From an uncultured Selenomonadaceae bacterium (GTDB lineage Bacteria > Bacillota > Negativicutes > Selenomonadales > Selenomonadaceae): a DNA stretch of 36,667 bases. Positions 1 to 7,399 of the stretch are shown in pieces. The stretch spans positions 1 to 36,667 of the forward strand of contig CAJTSO010000005.1 of NCBI GenBank assembly GCA_910579115.1, read 5' to 3'. The translations under genes were made by a program, and so were the position numbers. Every line of letters begins with the position of its first letter. The first letter of the stretch is position 1. The notes below the pieces were generated by a model. It saw only the letters and a program-made list of their open reading frames with translations. It had not been told where the DNA came from and searched no databases.

Positions 1-943
1 CGATACTCCCGCCGCCGTTATCCGCTGGGGGACAAAAGCCTGTCAGGAAACCCTCATCACCACCGTGGCCGCCGCCGCTGCCGACGTGAAAGCCGCCGGA
101 CTGAAGCCTCCGGCCATTTTCATCGTGGGGGAGGTAGTAAATCTCCGCAAGGAAATTGCCTGGTTTGACAATCCTCTCTATCGCCCCCTTTTCGGCAAGA
201 CCGTCCTCGTCACCAGAGCCAGGGCCCAGGCCTCCGCTCTCACCGCCCGCCTGGAAGAGCTGGGGGCCGATGTGGTGGAAATGCCGGCCATTGAGCTGGT
301 GGAGCCTGATGATAAATACGCCGCTCTTGACGAAGCCATCGGTGAGCTGGAGACCTACGACTGGCTCATCTTTACCAGCGCCAACGGGGTTGACCGCTTC
401 TTCCGCCGGCTGAAGGTCTGCGGGAAGGATTCCCGCAAGCTGGCCAAGGCGAAGCTCTGCGCCATCGGCAGTGCCACCGCTGACCGGCTGGCGGAATACG
501 GCCTCCTGGCGGATACTGTGCCGAAGGAATACCGGGCCGAAGGAATTATCGAGTCTCTCAGGGATTTGAAGCCGGGTAGCAAAATTCTCATTCCCCGGGC
601 TCAGGTCGCCCGGGAAATCCTGCCGGAGAAGCTCCGGGAAATGGGCTGTCAGATAACCGTGGCCCCGGCCTACAAGACGGTTGCGGCGGCCGGTGACCCC
701 CAGCCGGTAATCGCCGCGCTTAAAGAAGGAAAAATTGATATCGTTACCTTCACCAGCACCAGCACCGTTGACAACCTGGTAAATATTCTGGGAGACGCAA
801 AGCTGCTGGCCACTGCCAAGGTGGCGGTTATCGGCCCCGTCACTGGGGAAGCCTGCGCCAGAAACGGCATCAAAATTACCGCCATGGCCGAGAAATACAC
901 GATTCCCTGCCTGGTGGAAACAATCAAAAAGCTGGCTGAATAA
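1..943 (+). CDS. hemD: C-terminal part of a CobA-HemD fusion: uroporphyrinogen-III methyltransferase tail plus uroporphyrinogen-III synthase (5' end outside window)
   Basis: The open frame enters from the left edge at base 2. Its first residues (DTPAAVIRWGTKACQETL) look like the end of the SUMT/CobA methyltransferase domain. After a linker, a HemD domain begins near LFGKTVLVTRARAQ (about base 195) and runs to the TAA at 941-943. HemD cyclises hydroxymethylbilane to uroporphyrinogen III. The CobA part methylates that product to precorrin-2, for siroheme and cobalamin. CobA-HemD fusions are common in Firmicutes. Motifs seen are ITFTSANGV-type (LIFTSANGVDRFF) and the late TFTSTSTVDNL stretch typical of HemD. 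An internal GTG at 65 could be mistaken for a start, but the frame is open upstream and the upstream residues fit CobA, so this is a truncated view of a longer gene. A terminator follows within 10 bases. Confidence 0.88.
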   Translation, partial: DTPAAVIRWGTKACQETLITTVAAAAADVKAAGLKPPAIFIVGEVVNLRKEIAWFDNPLYRPLFGKTVLVTRARAQASALTARLEELGADVVEMPAIELVEPDDKYAALDEAIGELETYDWLIFTSANGVDRFFRRLKVCGKDSRKLAKAKLCAIGSATADRLAEYGLLADTVPKEYRAEGIIESLRDLKPGSKILIPRAQVAREILPEKLREMGCQITVAPAYKTVAAAGDPQPVIAALKEGKIDIVTFTSTSTVDNLVNILGDAKLLATAKVAVIGPVTGEACARNGIKITAMAEKYTIPCLVETIKKLAE

Positions 944-952
944 CCGGCATAC

Positions 953-987
953 AAGAAAGGTGCCTGCAAAAAGCAGGCGCCTTTCTT
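953..987 (+). terminator. Rho-independent terminator after hemD
   Basis: A 15-bp stem (AAGAAAGGTGCCTGC, with one G-U pair) closes on an AAAAA loop, and its 3' arm ends in CTTTCTT. It lies 10 bases after the hemD stop. Confidence 0.8.
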
Positions 988-1060
988 GGTGACGTGCTCA
1001 GGGACTCCCCGCAGGAAGCCTGCCAGACGGATCACAGGCCGCGGAAATTATGTATTTTTA

Positions 1061-1089
1061 TTGACATCAGAGGCGTATTTCTATAGAAT
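1061..1089 (+). promoter_or_regulatory. Promoter of dapA
   Basis: TTGACA at 1061-1066, a 17-base spacer, then TAGAAT at 1084-1089. This is a near-consensus sigma-70/sigma-A promoter about 65 bases before the dapA start. Confidence 0.75.
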
Positions 1090-1153
1090 TACAATGATGG
1101 GGATAGTGTGTTCATTTTTAGAGAACTCCCCGAATATTAAAGGAGGCTTTCGT

Positions 1154-2041
1154 GTGAATAATCTCATTTTCCGCGGAGCTGCCGTAGCCGTCATTACCCC
1201 GTTCACAGAGGACGGCGTAAACTTTGACGAGCTAGGCCGCATCATCGACGACCAGATCGCCAATTCCACGGATGCAATCGTCATCACCGGCACCACCGGC
1301 GAATCATCCACCATGACCGACGAGGAGCATCGGGCTGCCATAAAATACGCTGTGGATAAAGTGGCCAAACGGGTACCGGTCATTGCCGGCACCGGCTCCA
1401 ACGAAACGTCCTATGCCATTGAGCTGTCCAAATACGCCGAGTCCGCAGGCGCCGATGGCCTGCTGCTGGTGACCCCCTACTACAATAAGTGTACACAGGC
1501 TGGTCTCATCGCTCACTACACCGCCATTGCCGATGCAGTGAATATCCCCATAGTCCTCTACGATGTTCCCAGCCGCACCGGCTGCGCTATTCAGGTTCCC
1601 ACCTATGCCAAACTGGCGGAGCATAAAAATATCGTTGCCGTCAAGGAAGCCAACGGCGATCTGTCCTTCATCGCCCGGCTGAAAAAGGCCGTAGGCGACA
1701 AGCTGGCCATCTACTCCGGCAATGACGACCAGATCGTCCCCATCCTCTCCCTGGGCGGTCAGGGTGTCATCTCTGTTCTGAGCAATGTTGCCCCAAAGAT
1801 GACCCACGATATCTGCCAGCTTTACTTTGACGGCAAGGCAAAGGAAGCCGGGGAGCTTCAGGTGGACCTGATCGACCTGATTGATGCTCTTTTCTGCGAG
1901 GTCAATCCGATCCCCGTCAAGGCGGCCATGCGAATGCTGGGCTACAATGCCGGGCCTCTCCGCCTGCCCCTCACCGAGCCTGACGAAGCTCACAAAAAAC
2001 AGATCGAGAAGGCTCTCAGAAACCACGGACTCATTAAGTAA
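1154..2041 (+). CDS. dapA: 4-hydroxy-tetrahydrodipicolinate synthase
   Basis: DapA condenses pyruvate with aspartate semialdehyde, the first committed step to diaminopimelate and lysine. The GTG start at 1154 follows an AAAGGAGG ribosome site (about 1139-1146) and gives 295 aa, the usual family length; upstream in-frame codons lack a ribosome site. Family features seen: the GTTGES loop near residue 50, the TPYYNK motif at 108-112, the Tyr of VLYDVPSRTG (Y136, equivalent to E. coli Y133), and the Schiff-base Lys in AVKEANGD (K164). It has its own promoter and is followed after 12 bases by the gene for a secreted protein, so the two are probably cotranscribed. Confidence 0.93.
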   Translation: MNNLIFRGAAVAVITPFTEDGVNFDELGRIIDDQIANSTDAIVITGTTGESSTMTDEEHRAAIKYAVDKVAKRVPVIAGTGSNETSYAIELSKYAESAGADGLLLVTPYYNKCTQAGLIAHYTAIADAVNIPIVLYDVPSRTGCAIQVPTYAKLAEHKNIVAVKEANGDLSFIARLKKAVGDKLAIYSGNDDQIVPILSLGGQGVISVLSNVAPKMTHDICQLYFDGKAKEAGELQVDLIDLIDALFCEVNPIPVKAAMRMLGYNAGPLRLPLTEPDEAHKKQIEKALRNHGLIK

Positions 2042-2053
2042 GGAGATCTTCCT

Positions 2054-2977
2054 ATGAAGAAATTATTTATGCTGTTCACCGCATTGACAGTCATTATGCT
2101 TTCTGCCACTGCATTTGCCGCTAACGAGCAGGAAGCTCTGACTGACGGCGCCGATATTACCGTGATCCGCCGGATGGCTCTGGCGGAGCCCCTTTACAAT
2201 CCCATGAAGGACGGCCCCTCCCTGGCGGACGTCAGCCAGGCCGTTTACGACGCCGCCGCCCTCACCAAGGTTTATGTAATCAGTTACGGGGACATTGCCG
2301 CCAACATAAAGCGGGATACCGATGTGGATATCCGCCCCCTTAATCACCGTCAGGCCATGAAGGTATTCCGCCTCTGCGTCCCCAAGTACGTGGACGCCTA
2401 TGTGGTTCCCACCATTGCCAATAATAACCGCAAGACCGTATTCTTCGACGTGTATCAGATCAAAACCGACGCTCTCCTCTACCGCTACCAGCTCACCGCT
2501 GACAAGCACGCGGAGGACAGCTACATGACTTACAAGGCCCTCTCCGAGCAGTTCTTCAAGCGGTTTGACCGGGCCATTGAAAACCAGAAGCGCCGCAAGG
2601 CTATCGAGGCCGAGAAGCAGGCCAAGCTGGACCTCCTCCTGGCCGACCCGGAAAAGCGGGCTGAATACGAGAAAAAGAGCGAGGAGGAAAAGCAGAAGGC
2701 CTTGGACAAAGAAGAGAAGCGCCAGGCCCGGGAAGCTAAGGAAAAGGCGGAGCAGGAAGCTGCCGCCCGCCAGGAGCAGAAACGGGCTCAGGCAAGGGCG
2801 GAAAAGAAGCGCCGCAAGGCTGAGGAGCGGGCCCAGGCCGCTGCCCTGAAGGATCAGGAGCGGGCGGAACAGGCTGCTCGCCGGGAGCAGGAACGAGCTG
2901 AAAAGGCCGCTCTTAAAACCCAGGCGAATCCGATCCTTGAGACGCAGGCGGATCCGTCCCCCAGCGCCGCCGCTTAA
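2054..2977 (+). CDS. Secreted or periplasmic protein with a long charged coiled-coil tail, function unknown
   Basis: 307 aa. A clear signal peptide is present: MKKLF, a hydrophobic core, then the ATAFA-A cleavage site near residue 22. Residues about 25-170 form a globular region with alternating strands and helices (VYVISYGDIAAN, VDAYVVPTIANN, VFFDVYQIKTDALLYRY). This resembles the periplasmic beta-sheet domains often seen in Negativicutes secreted proteins, but I cannot name the family. Residues about 175-290 are almost pure Lys/Glu/Ala/Arg/Gln heptad-like sequence, a predicted long alpha-helix or coiled coil similar in composition to TolA stalks. The AGGAG site lies 8 bases before the ATG. 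Starting 12 bases after dapA, it probably shares that transcript, although no functional link to lysine synthesis is evident. Confidence 0.75.
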   Translation: MKKLFMLFTALTVIMLSATAFAANEQEALTDGADITVIRRMALAEPLYNPMKDGPSLADVSQAVYDAAALTKVYVISYGDIAANIKRDTDVDIRPLNHRQAMKVFRLCVPKYVDAYVVPTIANNNRKTVFFDVYQIKTDALLYRYQLTADKHAEDSYMTYKALSEQFFKRFDRAIENQKRRKAIEAEKQAKLDLLLADPEKRAEYEKKSEEEKQKALDKEEKRQAREAKEKAEQEAAARQEQKRAQARAEKKRRKAEERAQAAALKDQERAEQAARREQERAEKAALKTQANPILETQADPSPSAAA

Positions 2978-3000
2978 CAAGATAGTTCATTTCATCCTCA

Positions 3001-3030
3001 AAGGGCTGTTGCACCTGCAACGGCCTTTTT
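3001..3030 (+). terminator. Rho-independent terminator after the dapA-secreted protein pair
   Basis: The stem AAGGGCTGTTGCA / TGCAACGGCCTT has one bulge and one G-U pair and is followed by TTTTT. Confidence 0.75.
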
Positions 3031-3044
3031 CTGTTTGGCAGCTA

Positions 3045-3073
3045 TTGACAGATGAAATTTTCTGTGATATATA
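3045..3073 (+). promoter_or_regulatory. Promoter of the radical SAM gene
   Basis: TTGACA at 3045-3050, a 17-base spacer, then TATATA at 3068-3073. It lies about 90 bases upstream of the start codon in an AT-rich intergenic stretch. Confidence 0.6.
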
Positions 3074-3160
3074 TTTCGTATAGTTACCGATGTTTGTTAT
3101 AAATATATTTTATTTATACTAAGAATAGTTTCAGACAGAATGTGAGAAAGGATTGATTAA

Positions 3161-4066
3161 GTGATGTTTTCGTTATTTTTTGATGAATCAGATACTCCCC
3201 TGTTCCGGCCGCCTTCCGAAGCTTCCAGCTTCCTCCTGCGGGTGACCAGAGGCTGCGCCCACAATAAGTGTACTTATTGCAATATGTATCGGGGGGTTCC
3301 CTTCCAGCTGGTTACCGATGAGGAGATCGACCGGCAGATCGCCCTGGCCAGGCAATACGGCGGCCCTCATGTCCGCCGGGTGTTTCTGGCCGACGGGGAT
3401 GCCCTGGTCCTCTCTACGGAAAAGCTCCTGAAAATTCTCCACAAGCTGAGGGCCGCCTTCCCGAATCTGGAACGGGTGGCCAGCTATGCCGCTCCCAAGG
3501 ACATCCTGCGAAAGTCGGTGGAGGAGCTGAAGCAGCTAAAGGAAGCCGGGCTGAAGCTCCTCTACTACGGGATGGAGTCCGGCGACAGCGTTACCCTTGC
3601 CCATGTGAACAAGGGGGTGGACGGTCCTCAGTCCATCGAGGCCGGCCAGCGGGTCAGGGCTGCCGGGATGCAGCTTTCCATGATGATCATCCTGGGTCTG
3701 GCCGGAGCCGAGGGTACGGAGCGGCACGCCATTGAGACGGCGAAGGCCATCAACGCTATCAAGCCTACTATGCTGGGAGCTATCTGCCTCATGCTCTACC
3801 GGGGAAGCGAGCTGAAGGAAGAATTTGAGCGGGGTGAGTTCACCCCCATGTCCCCGGCTGGTCTCATGCGGGAGCTGGGGGAAATCATCAGCCGCCTCGA
3901 CCTCCCGGCGGACAGCCAGTGTATCTTCCGCAGCAACCACATATCAAATTATGTTCCCCTGAAAGCTACTTTGCCCGCTGATAAGGACAAGCTGCTGGCG
4001 GATATCGATTTAGCTGTCAGGGAGCTGTCCAAGCTGAAAAATTGGGACGTGTACAATTATTCCTGA
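3161..4066 (+). CDS. Radical SAM protein
   Basis: 301 aa. The cluster-binding motif near residue 31 is GCAHNKCTYC: three cysteines in a CX4CX2C arrangement followed by NMYRG, as in a group of COG1032-like Firmicute radical SAM enzymes. Downstream are a DGDAL strand typical of SAM contacts, the LYYGMESGD motif of radical SAM barrels, and MIILGLAG. No second cluster or B12 domain is seen, and the substrate is unknown. Translation may start at GTG 3161 or ATG 3164; an AAAGGA site at 3147-3152 sits at usable distance from both. The gene is monocistronic in this window: it has its own promoter and is followed by a repeat cluster. Confidence 0.85.
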   Translation: MMFSLFFDESDTPLFRPPSEASSFLLRVTRGCAHNKCTYCNMYRGVPFQLVTDEEIDRQIALARQYGGPHVRRVFLADGDALVLSTEKLLKILHKLRAAFPNLERVASYAAPKDILRKSVEELKQLKEAGLKLLYYGMESGDSVTLAHVNKGVDGPQSIEAGQRVRAAGMQLSMMIILGLAGAEGTERHAIETAKAINAIKPTMLGAICLMLYRGSELKEEFERGEFTPMSPAGLMRELGEIISRLDLPADSQCIFRSNHISNYVPLKATLPADKDKLLADIDLAVRELSKLKNWDVYNYS

Positions 4067-4098
4067 TAACGGGTGTAAAATTTGGGACGCAACCTAAA

Positions 4099-4273
4099 GC
4101 CTCCCCTGTAGGGGAGGTGCCCGAAGGGCGGAGGGGTGACAGATTGACAGAGAGGCTCATCATGTCACCCCTCAGGCGCTTTCAGCGCCAGCTCCCCTAG
4201 AGGGGAGCTGGTGAGATCGATTAGTAGTTACCCCTCAGTCAACTTCGCTGACAGCTCCTCTACAGGGAGAGCC
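4099..4273. repeat. Cluster of three palindromic intergenic repeat units (family A)
   Basis: Unit 1 (4099-4140, plus) begins with a GCCTCCCCTGTAGGGGAGG palindrome and ends in GGAGGGGTGAC. Unit 2 (4164-4208) and unit 3 (4228-4273) are inverted relative to it, beginning GTCACCCCTC or GTTACCCCTC and ending in the CTCCCCT..AGGGGAG palindrome. The rest of the 4067-4557 gap holds no supported gene. Bases 4274-4440 look like further degenerate intergenic sequence. Related units occur at about 7.37, 13.2, 18.1 and 26.1 kb. Confidence 0.75.
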
Positions 4274-4444
4274 AAGGAAGGCGTTCTTGCCTCTTCCTCT
4301 TGGTTGGCATGAGCACTAAAAACTGCTTAGAGAAGCTGAACGCAGTGAAAGCTGAACTTGGTAGTTTGTAAGAGGTGGCATGTCGTCAGACATGACGGAG
4401 AGGGTGCTTGCTTTCCTACAGAGGAGCCCATCAGATCCTATCAG

Positions 4445-4499
4445 AAGGGAAAAAGAAAGAGCCGGCTGGTCACGCCAGCCGGCTCTTTCTTTTTCCCTT
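4445..4499 (-). terminator. Strong, probably bidirectional hairpin terminator downstream of aspA
   Basis: A perfect 25-bp stem around a TCACG loop. The purine-rich arm starts AAGGGAAAAAGAAAGAGCC and the other arm is T-rich. Because the arms are perfectly complementary, either strand yields a U-rich 3' arm. It lies 58 bases beyond the aspA stop. Confidence 0.85.
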
Positions 4500-4557
4500 T
4501 ATCTCCCTTTACTGTTGGAAAGAGATTAGATTACCGTCAGAGTTATTTTTTCTGTTT

Positions 4558-6021
4558 TTACTTTTCTGCATTATTTTCATTATTTTCATTGTTTATCTTA
4601 CGGTCAGCCTCGTGTTCCCTGTTCAGGAGTTCCATTCCGGCCACGCCGGGCTTTGTCATTTCCTTGGGGGAGAGGATGATGTTCAGGGCTTCTTCGCTGA
4701 GGACCTTCCGTTCAATCAGCAGTTCCTTGATGCCCCGGTTGGTGGCCAGGGCTTCCTTAGCCATGGTGCAGCAGGTTTCGTAGCCGATATGGGGCAGCAG
4801 GGCGGTGACGATGCCGACGCTTCTGTCCAGCCATATGCGGCATTGCTCCTCGTTGGCCTTGATCCCGTCGATGCAGTGGGTGCGGAGGGTGTTGACGGCG
4901 TTGGTGAGGAAGCGGAAGGAGTTGAAGATGTTATAGGCCATGACCGGTTCCATTACGTTGAGCTGGAACTGGCCGTTTTCCACACCCAGGGTAACAGCCA
5001 GGTCGTTGCCGATGACCTGATAGCAGGTCTGATCCACCACTTCCGGAATGACGGGGTTCACTTTGCCGGGCATGATGGAGGAGCCGGGCTGACGGGGCGG
5101 CAGGATGATTTCGGCAAAGCCCGCCCGGGGGCCGGAGGCCATGAGCCGCAGGTCGTTACAAATTTTGATGAGGGACAGGGCGGTGACCCTCAGGTTGGCG
5201 GACAGGTCGGTGAAAATATCCGTGTTGCTGGTGGCGTCCACCAGATTTTCGGCGGTGGTAAAGCTTTCGCCGGTGACCATGGACAGCTGCTCGGCTACCT
5301 CGCGGATATATTCGGGGCTGGCATTGAGACCGGTGCCAACGGCGGTGGCGCCCATGTTGATGGTGTGCAGCAGCTCACAGCTGCGGCGGATCCGCTTCAC
5401 CCGGCGGCGGATGGCGGAGGCAAAGGAGTTGAATTCCTGGCCCAGGGTAATGGGGACAGCATCCTGAAGGTGGGTGCGGCCCATTTTCAGCACCTCGGCA
5501 AATTCTGTTCCCTTGCGGTCAAAGGAGCTGGCCAGTTTTGAAAGGGAAAGGGTAAGCTCCTCCGCCCGCATGAGGGCCCCTACCCGGATGGCGGTAGGAA
5601 TGACGTCGTTGGTGGACTGGCTCATGTTGGCGTGGTTATTGGGGCTGATGTATTCGTAGTCCCCCCGCGGGCGGCCGAGAATCTCGAGGGCCCGGTTGCA
5701 GATAACCTCGTTCACGTTCATGTTGAATGAGGTACCGGCGCCGCCCTGAATGGGGTCGGTGGGGAATTGGTCATTGAGCTTGCCAGAGATGACTTCATCG
5801 CAGGCGGTGACGAGAGCGATGCCCTTTGTCTTGCTCAGGTTGCCGCAGCGCATATTGGCAAGGGCGGCAGCTTTCTTCACAAGGCCCAGGGCCTTGATGA
5901 AAAGGGGGTCTGCCGTATAGCCGGTAATGCGGAAGTTCTCCATGGCCCGCATCGTCTGGACACCGTAATACACATCATCGGGGATTTCCATTTCGCCTAA
6001 GAAATCATGTTCTTTTCTCAT
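4558..6021 (-). CDS. aspA: Aspartate ammonia-lyase
   Basis: 487 aa fumarase/aspartase superfamily enzyme that interconverts L-aspartate with fumarate and ammonia, feeding anaerobic fumarate or succinate metabolism. The signature GSSIMPGKVNP is at residues 313-323. The QGGAGTS, NMSQSTND, GRTHLQDAVP and TGLNA motifs of the superfamily are all present. The N-terminus (MRKEHDFLGEMEIPDDVYYG) and the C-terminal LSPKEMTKPGVAG segment favour AspA over FumC. The AAGGGAGGC ribosome site precedes the ATG, and a promoter lies at 6066-6095. The very C-terminus is an Asn/Glu-rich tail (NNENNENNAEK) beyond the conserved fold. Confidence 0.92.
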   Translation of the reverse strand: MRKEHDFLGEMEIPDDVYYGVQTMRAMENFRITGYTADPLFIKALGLVKKAAALANMRCGNLSKTKGIALVTACDEVISGKLNDQFPTDPIQGGAGTSFNMNVNEVICNRALEILGRPRGDYEYISPNNHANMSQSTNDVIPTAIRVGALMRAEELTLSLSKLASSFDRKGTEFAEVLKMGRTHLQDAVPITLGQEFNSFASAIRRRVKRIRRSCELLHTINMGATAVGTGLNASPEYIREVAEQLSMVTGESFTTAENLVDATSNTDIFTDLSANLRVTALSLIKICNDLRLMASGPRAGFAEIILPPRQPGSSIMPGKVNPVIPEVVDQTCYQVIGNDLAVTLGVENGQFQLNVMEPVMAYNIFNSFRFLTNAVNTLRTHCIDGIKANEEQCRIWLDRSVGIVTALLPHIGYETCCTMAKEALATNRGIKELLIERKVLSEEALNIILSPKEMTKPGVAGMELLNREHEADRKINNENNENNAEK

Positions 6022-6065
6022 TTGTCTGCCTCCCTTAATAAGTATGTCGGTAGTTGCTGCTCATG

Positions 6066-6095
6066 ATTATAGCATTAACTTATGCTGTTCGTAAA
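6066..6095 (-). promoter_or_regulatory. Likely promoter of aspA
   Basis: Read on the minus strand: TTTACG (6095-6090), an 18-base spacer, then a perfect TATAAT (6071-6066), about 45 bases before the aspA start. Confidence 0.55.
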
Positions 6096-6155
6096 ATGTT
6101 ATTAAGATTTTTGGGAGAAAGTTCCTACGGGGAAAAGTTACCGGGGAATAAAATA

Positions 6156-6174
6156 CCCCCGGTTATGCCGGGGG
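6156..6174 (-). terminator. Hairpin overlapping the stop codon of the membrane sensor-like gene
   Basis: The CCCCCGG / CCGGGGG stem flanks a 5-base loop that contains the stop codon. On the minus strand it is followed by TATTTTATT. Confidence 0.6.
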
Positions 6175-7101
6175 ATATTTGTCGTGTATATTCCGCTCAA
6201 AAATACGGTTGTAGATGCCGGCCAGGTAACGCAATTCATAGGCGCCGCTCAGGTCGAGCCGCCGTCCGGCTCTTATTTGTTCCAGGTAGCGGCGGAGGGG
6301 GTTCGCAATCAGGACGATGATGGCGGCGAAGATGATAAGATTGAGGCCAAAGAGAGCAGTCACGTAAATGTTCTGTTGGAAAAATCCTTTGTTGACCCGC
6401 TCGTCGTTGCGGCGCTGGGTGTCACGCAGTGATTCTATCATGGCGACATAGGCAAGGGATAGATTGCGGCGGATCAGATCCTTTTTCCGCTGATAGCCGG
6501 AGTCAAAAAGCATGATCCGGGCTTTCCAGATTTTTTCATTGGCCGACAGGCCGTTATCAGCCACGGTGAGGGGATGAGCCCTAAGCTCAGGGGGGAAGCT
6601 GCCAATATCGTAACCCACTGCTTCGATGATGAGGCGCATGGCGTAGTATTCCGTATCCATCAGCTCATTTGAGTAGCGGATCGCCTTGTTTACATAGTCG
6701 AAGGTATCCGCTTCCACAGCAAGCCCTTTGAGATTCTCCAGGGATTTTTCCCGGTTGAGGGCCAGCTTTGTTTCCCGGAAATAGTTGTCCACATAGGTCC
6801 GGTCCAATTCGATGGAGAAGAGCCGCACCTGGTCCGTCAGGTAGTCGGAGGCTTCGTAAACCTTGCGGGCGTCGCCGCTGGCGGCAAAATAGTCCGCTGT
6901 GGAGGAGCCGAGACGGGCATAATTTTTCTGTAACTGGATGGAGTTCATGATCATCAGAAGATATACCAGTACCGACGGTATAAGCATTACAATGCAGATA
7001 TTTTTTATTTTGAAGCCTTTGATCTCCGGGGATTTGGGATTTGAATCGACCTGGGGGCCGCCGGGTTGACGATTTTGCTCGTCTTCGTTGTTAGCCATCA
7101 T
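6163..7101 (-). CDS. Two-helix membrane protein resembling the sensor half of a signalling protein, no output domain
   Basis: 312 aa. A short Gln/Pro/Asn-rich cytoplasmic N-terminus is followed by a first membrane helix at about 33-53 (ICIVMLIPSVLVYLLMIM). An extracytoplasmic, mostly helical region of about 185 residues follows (ASDYLTDQVRLFSIELDRTYVDNYF). A second helix lies at about 247-268 (FGLNLIIFAAIIVLIANPL), then a short HAMP-like juxtamembrane segment (NPLRRYLEQIRAGRRLDLSGAYELRYLAGIYNRIFERN). The external region resembles the sensor domains of GGDEF or histidine kinase proteins, but the chain ends about 45 residues after the second helix with no catalytic domain. No frameshifted continuation is seen; the stop lies inside a terminator hairpin, so the end looks natural. 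Two adjacent ATGs are possible starts (7101 or 7098). Confidence 0.7.
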   Translation of the reverse strand: MMANNEDEQNRQPGGPQVDSNPKSPEIKGFKIKNICIVMLIPSVLVYLLMIMNSIQLQKNYARLGSSTADYFAASGDARKVYEASDYLTDQVRLFSIELDRTYVDNYFRETKLALNREKSLENLKGLAVEADTFDYVNKAIRYSNELMDTEYYAMRLIIEAVGYDIGSFPPELRAHPLTVADNGLSANEKIWKARIMLFDSGYQRKKDLIRRNLSLAYVAMIESLRDTQRRNDERVNKGFFQQNIYVTALFGLNLIIFAAIIVLIANPLRRYLEQIRAGRRLDLSGAYELRYLAGIYNRIFERNIHDKYPPA

Positions 7102-7233
7102 GTTCCGCCTCTTTCCGCCTGCTTTGGATAGCTACCTGTATGCGTTGTTTGATTATACTATATTTAGTATAGTTCTGTCTACCGGAGGAATAAGCCGCCG
7201 GTAGGGTGAAGTGATAAATCTCTCGACTGATTT

Positions 7234-7390
7234 ATCACCCCTCCGGCTTGACTAACTCACTTAATAAGTCCGAGTGAAACGACGGACGAATTTAGTGAGT
7301 GTCATGCAGACGACCTTAGCGATTGACGAGCGTAGCGCTGGCAGAGCTTAGGGAGTTGCACTCCGGCCGCCTCCCCTGGAGGGGAGGCGG
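7234..7390 (+). repeat. Intergenic repeat B, copy 1 (~157 bp)
   Basis: Starts TCACCCCTCCGGCTTGACTAA and ends with the CCTCCCCTGGAGGGGAGG palindrome. The central part (ATAAGTCCGAGTGAAACGA, GTGTCATGCAGACGACCTT) matches the reverse complement of 13191-13350 with few differences. It fills most of the 7102-7399 gap; I see no gene there. Confidence 0.8.
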
Positions 7391-7399
7391 TTAAACGGA

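Noticed and set aside
986..1153. Longer N-terminus for dapA
   Set aside because: It would overlap the terminator and promoter, and DapA homology starts at GTG 1154 after AAAGGAGG.
4408..5541. 377-codon plus-strand frame opposite aspA
   Set aside because: Shadow of aspA; begins in a terminator hairpin and has no recognisable domain.
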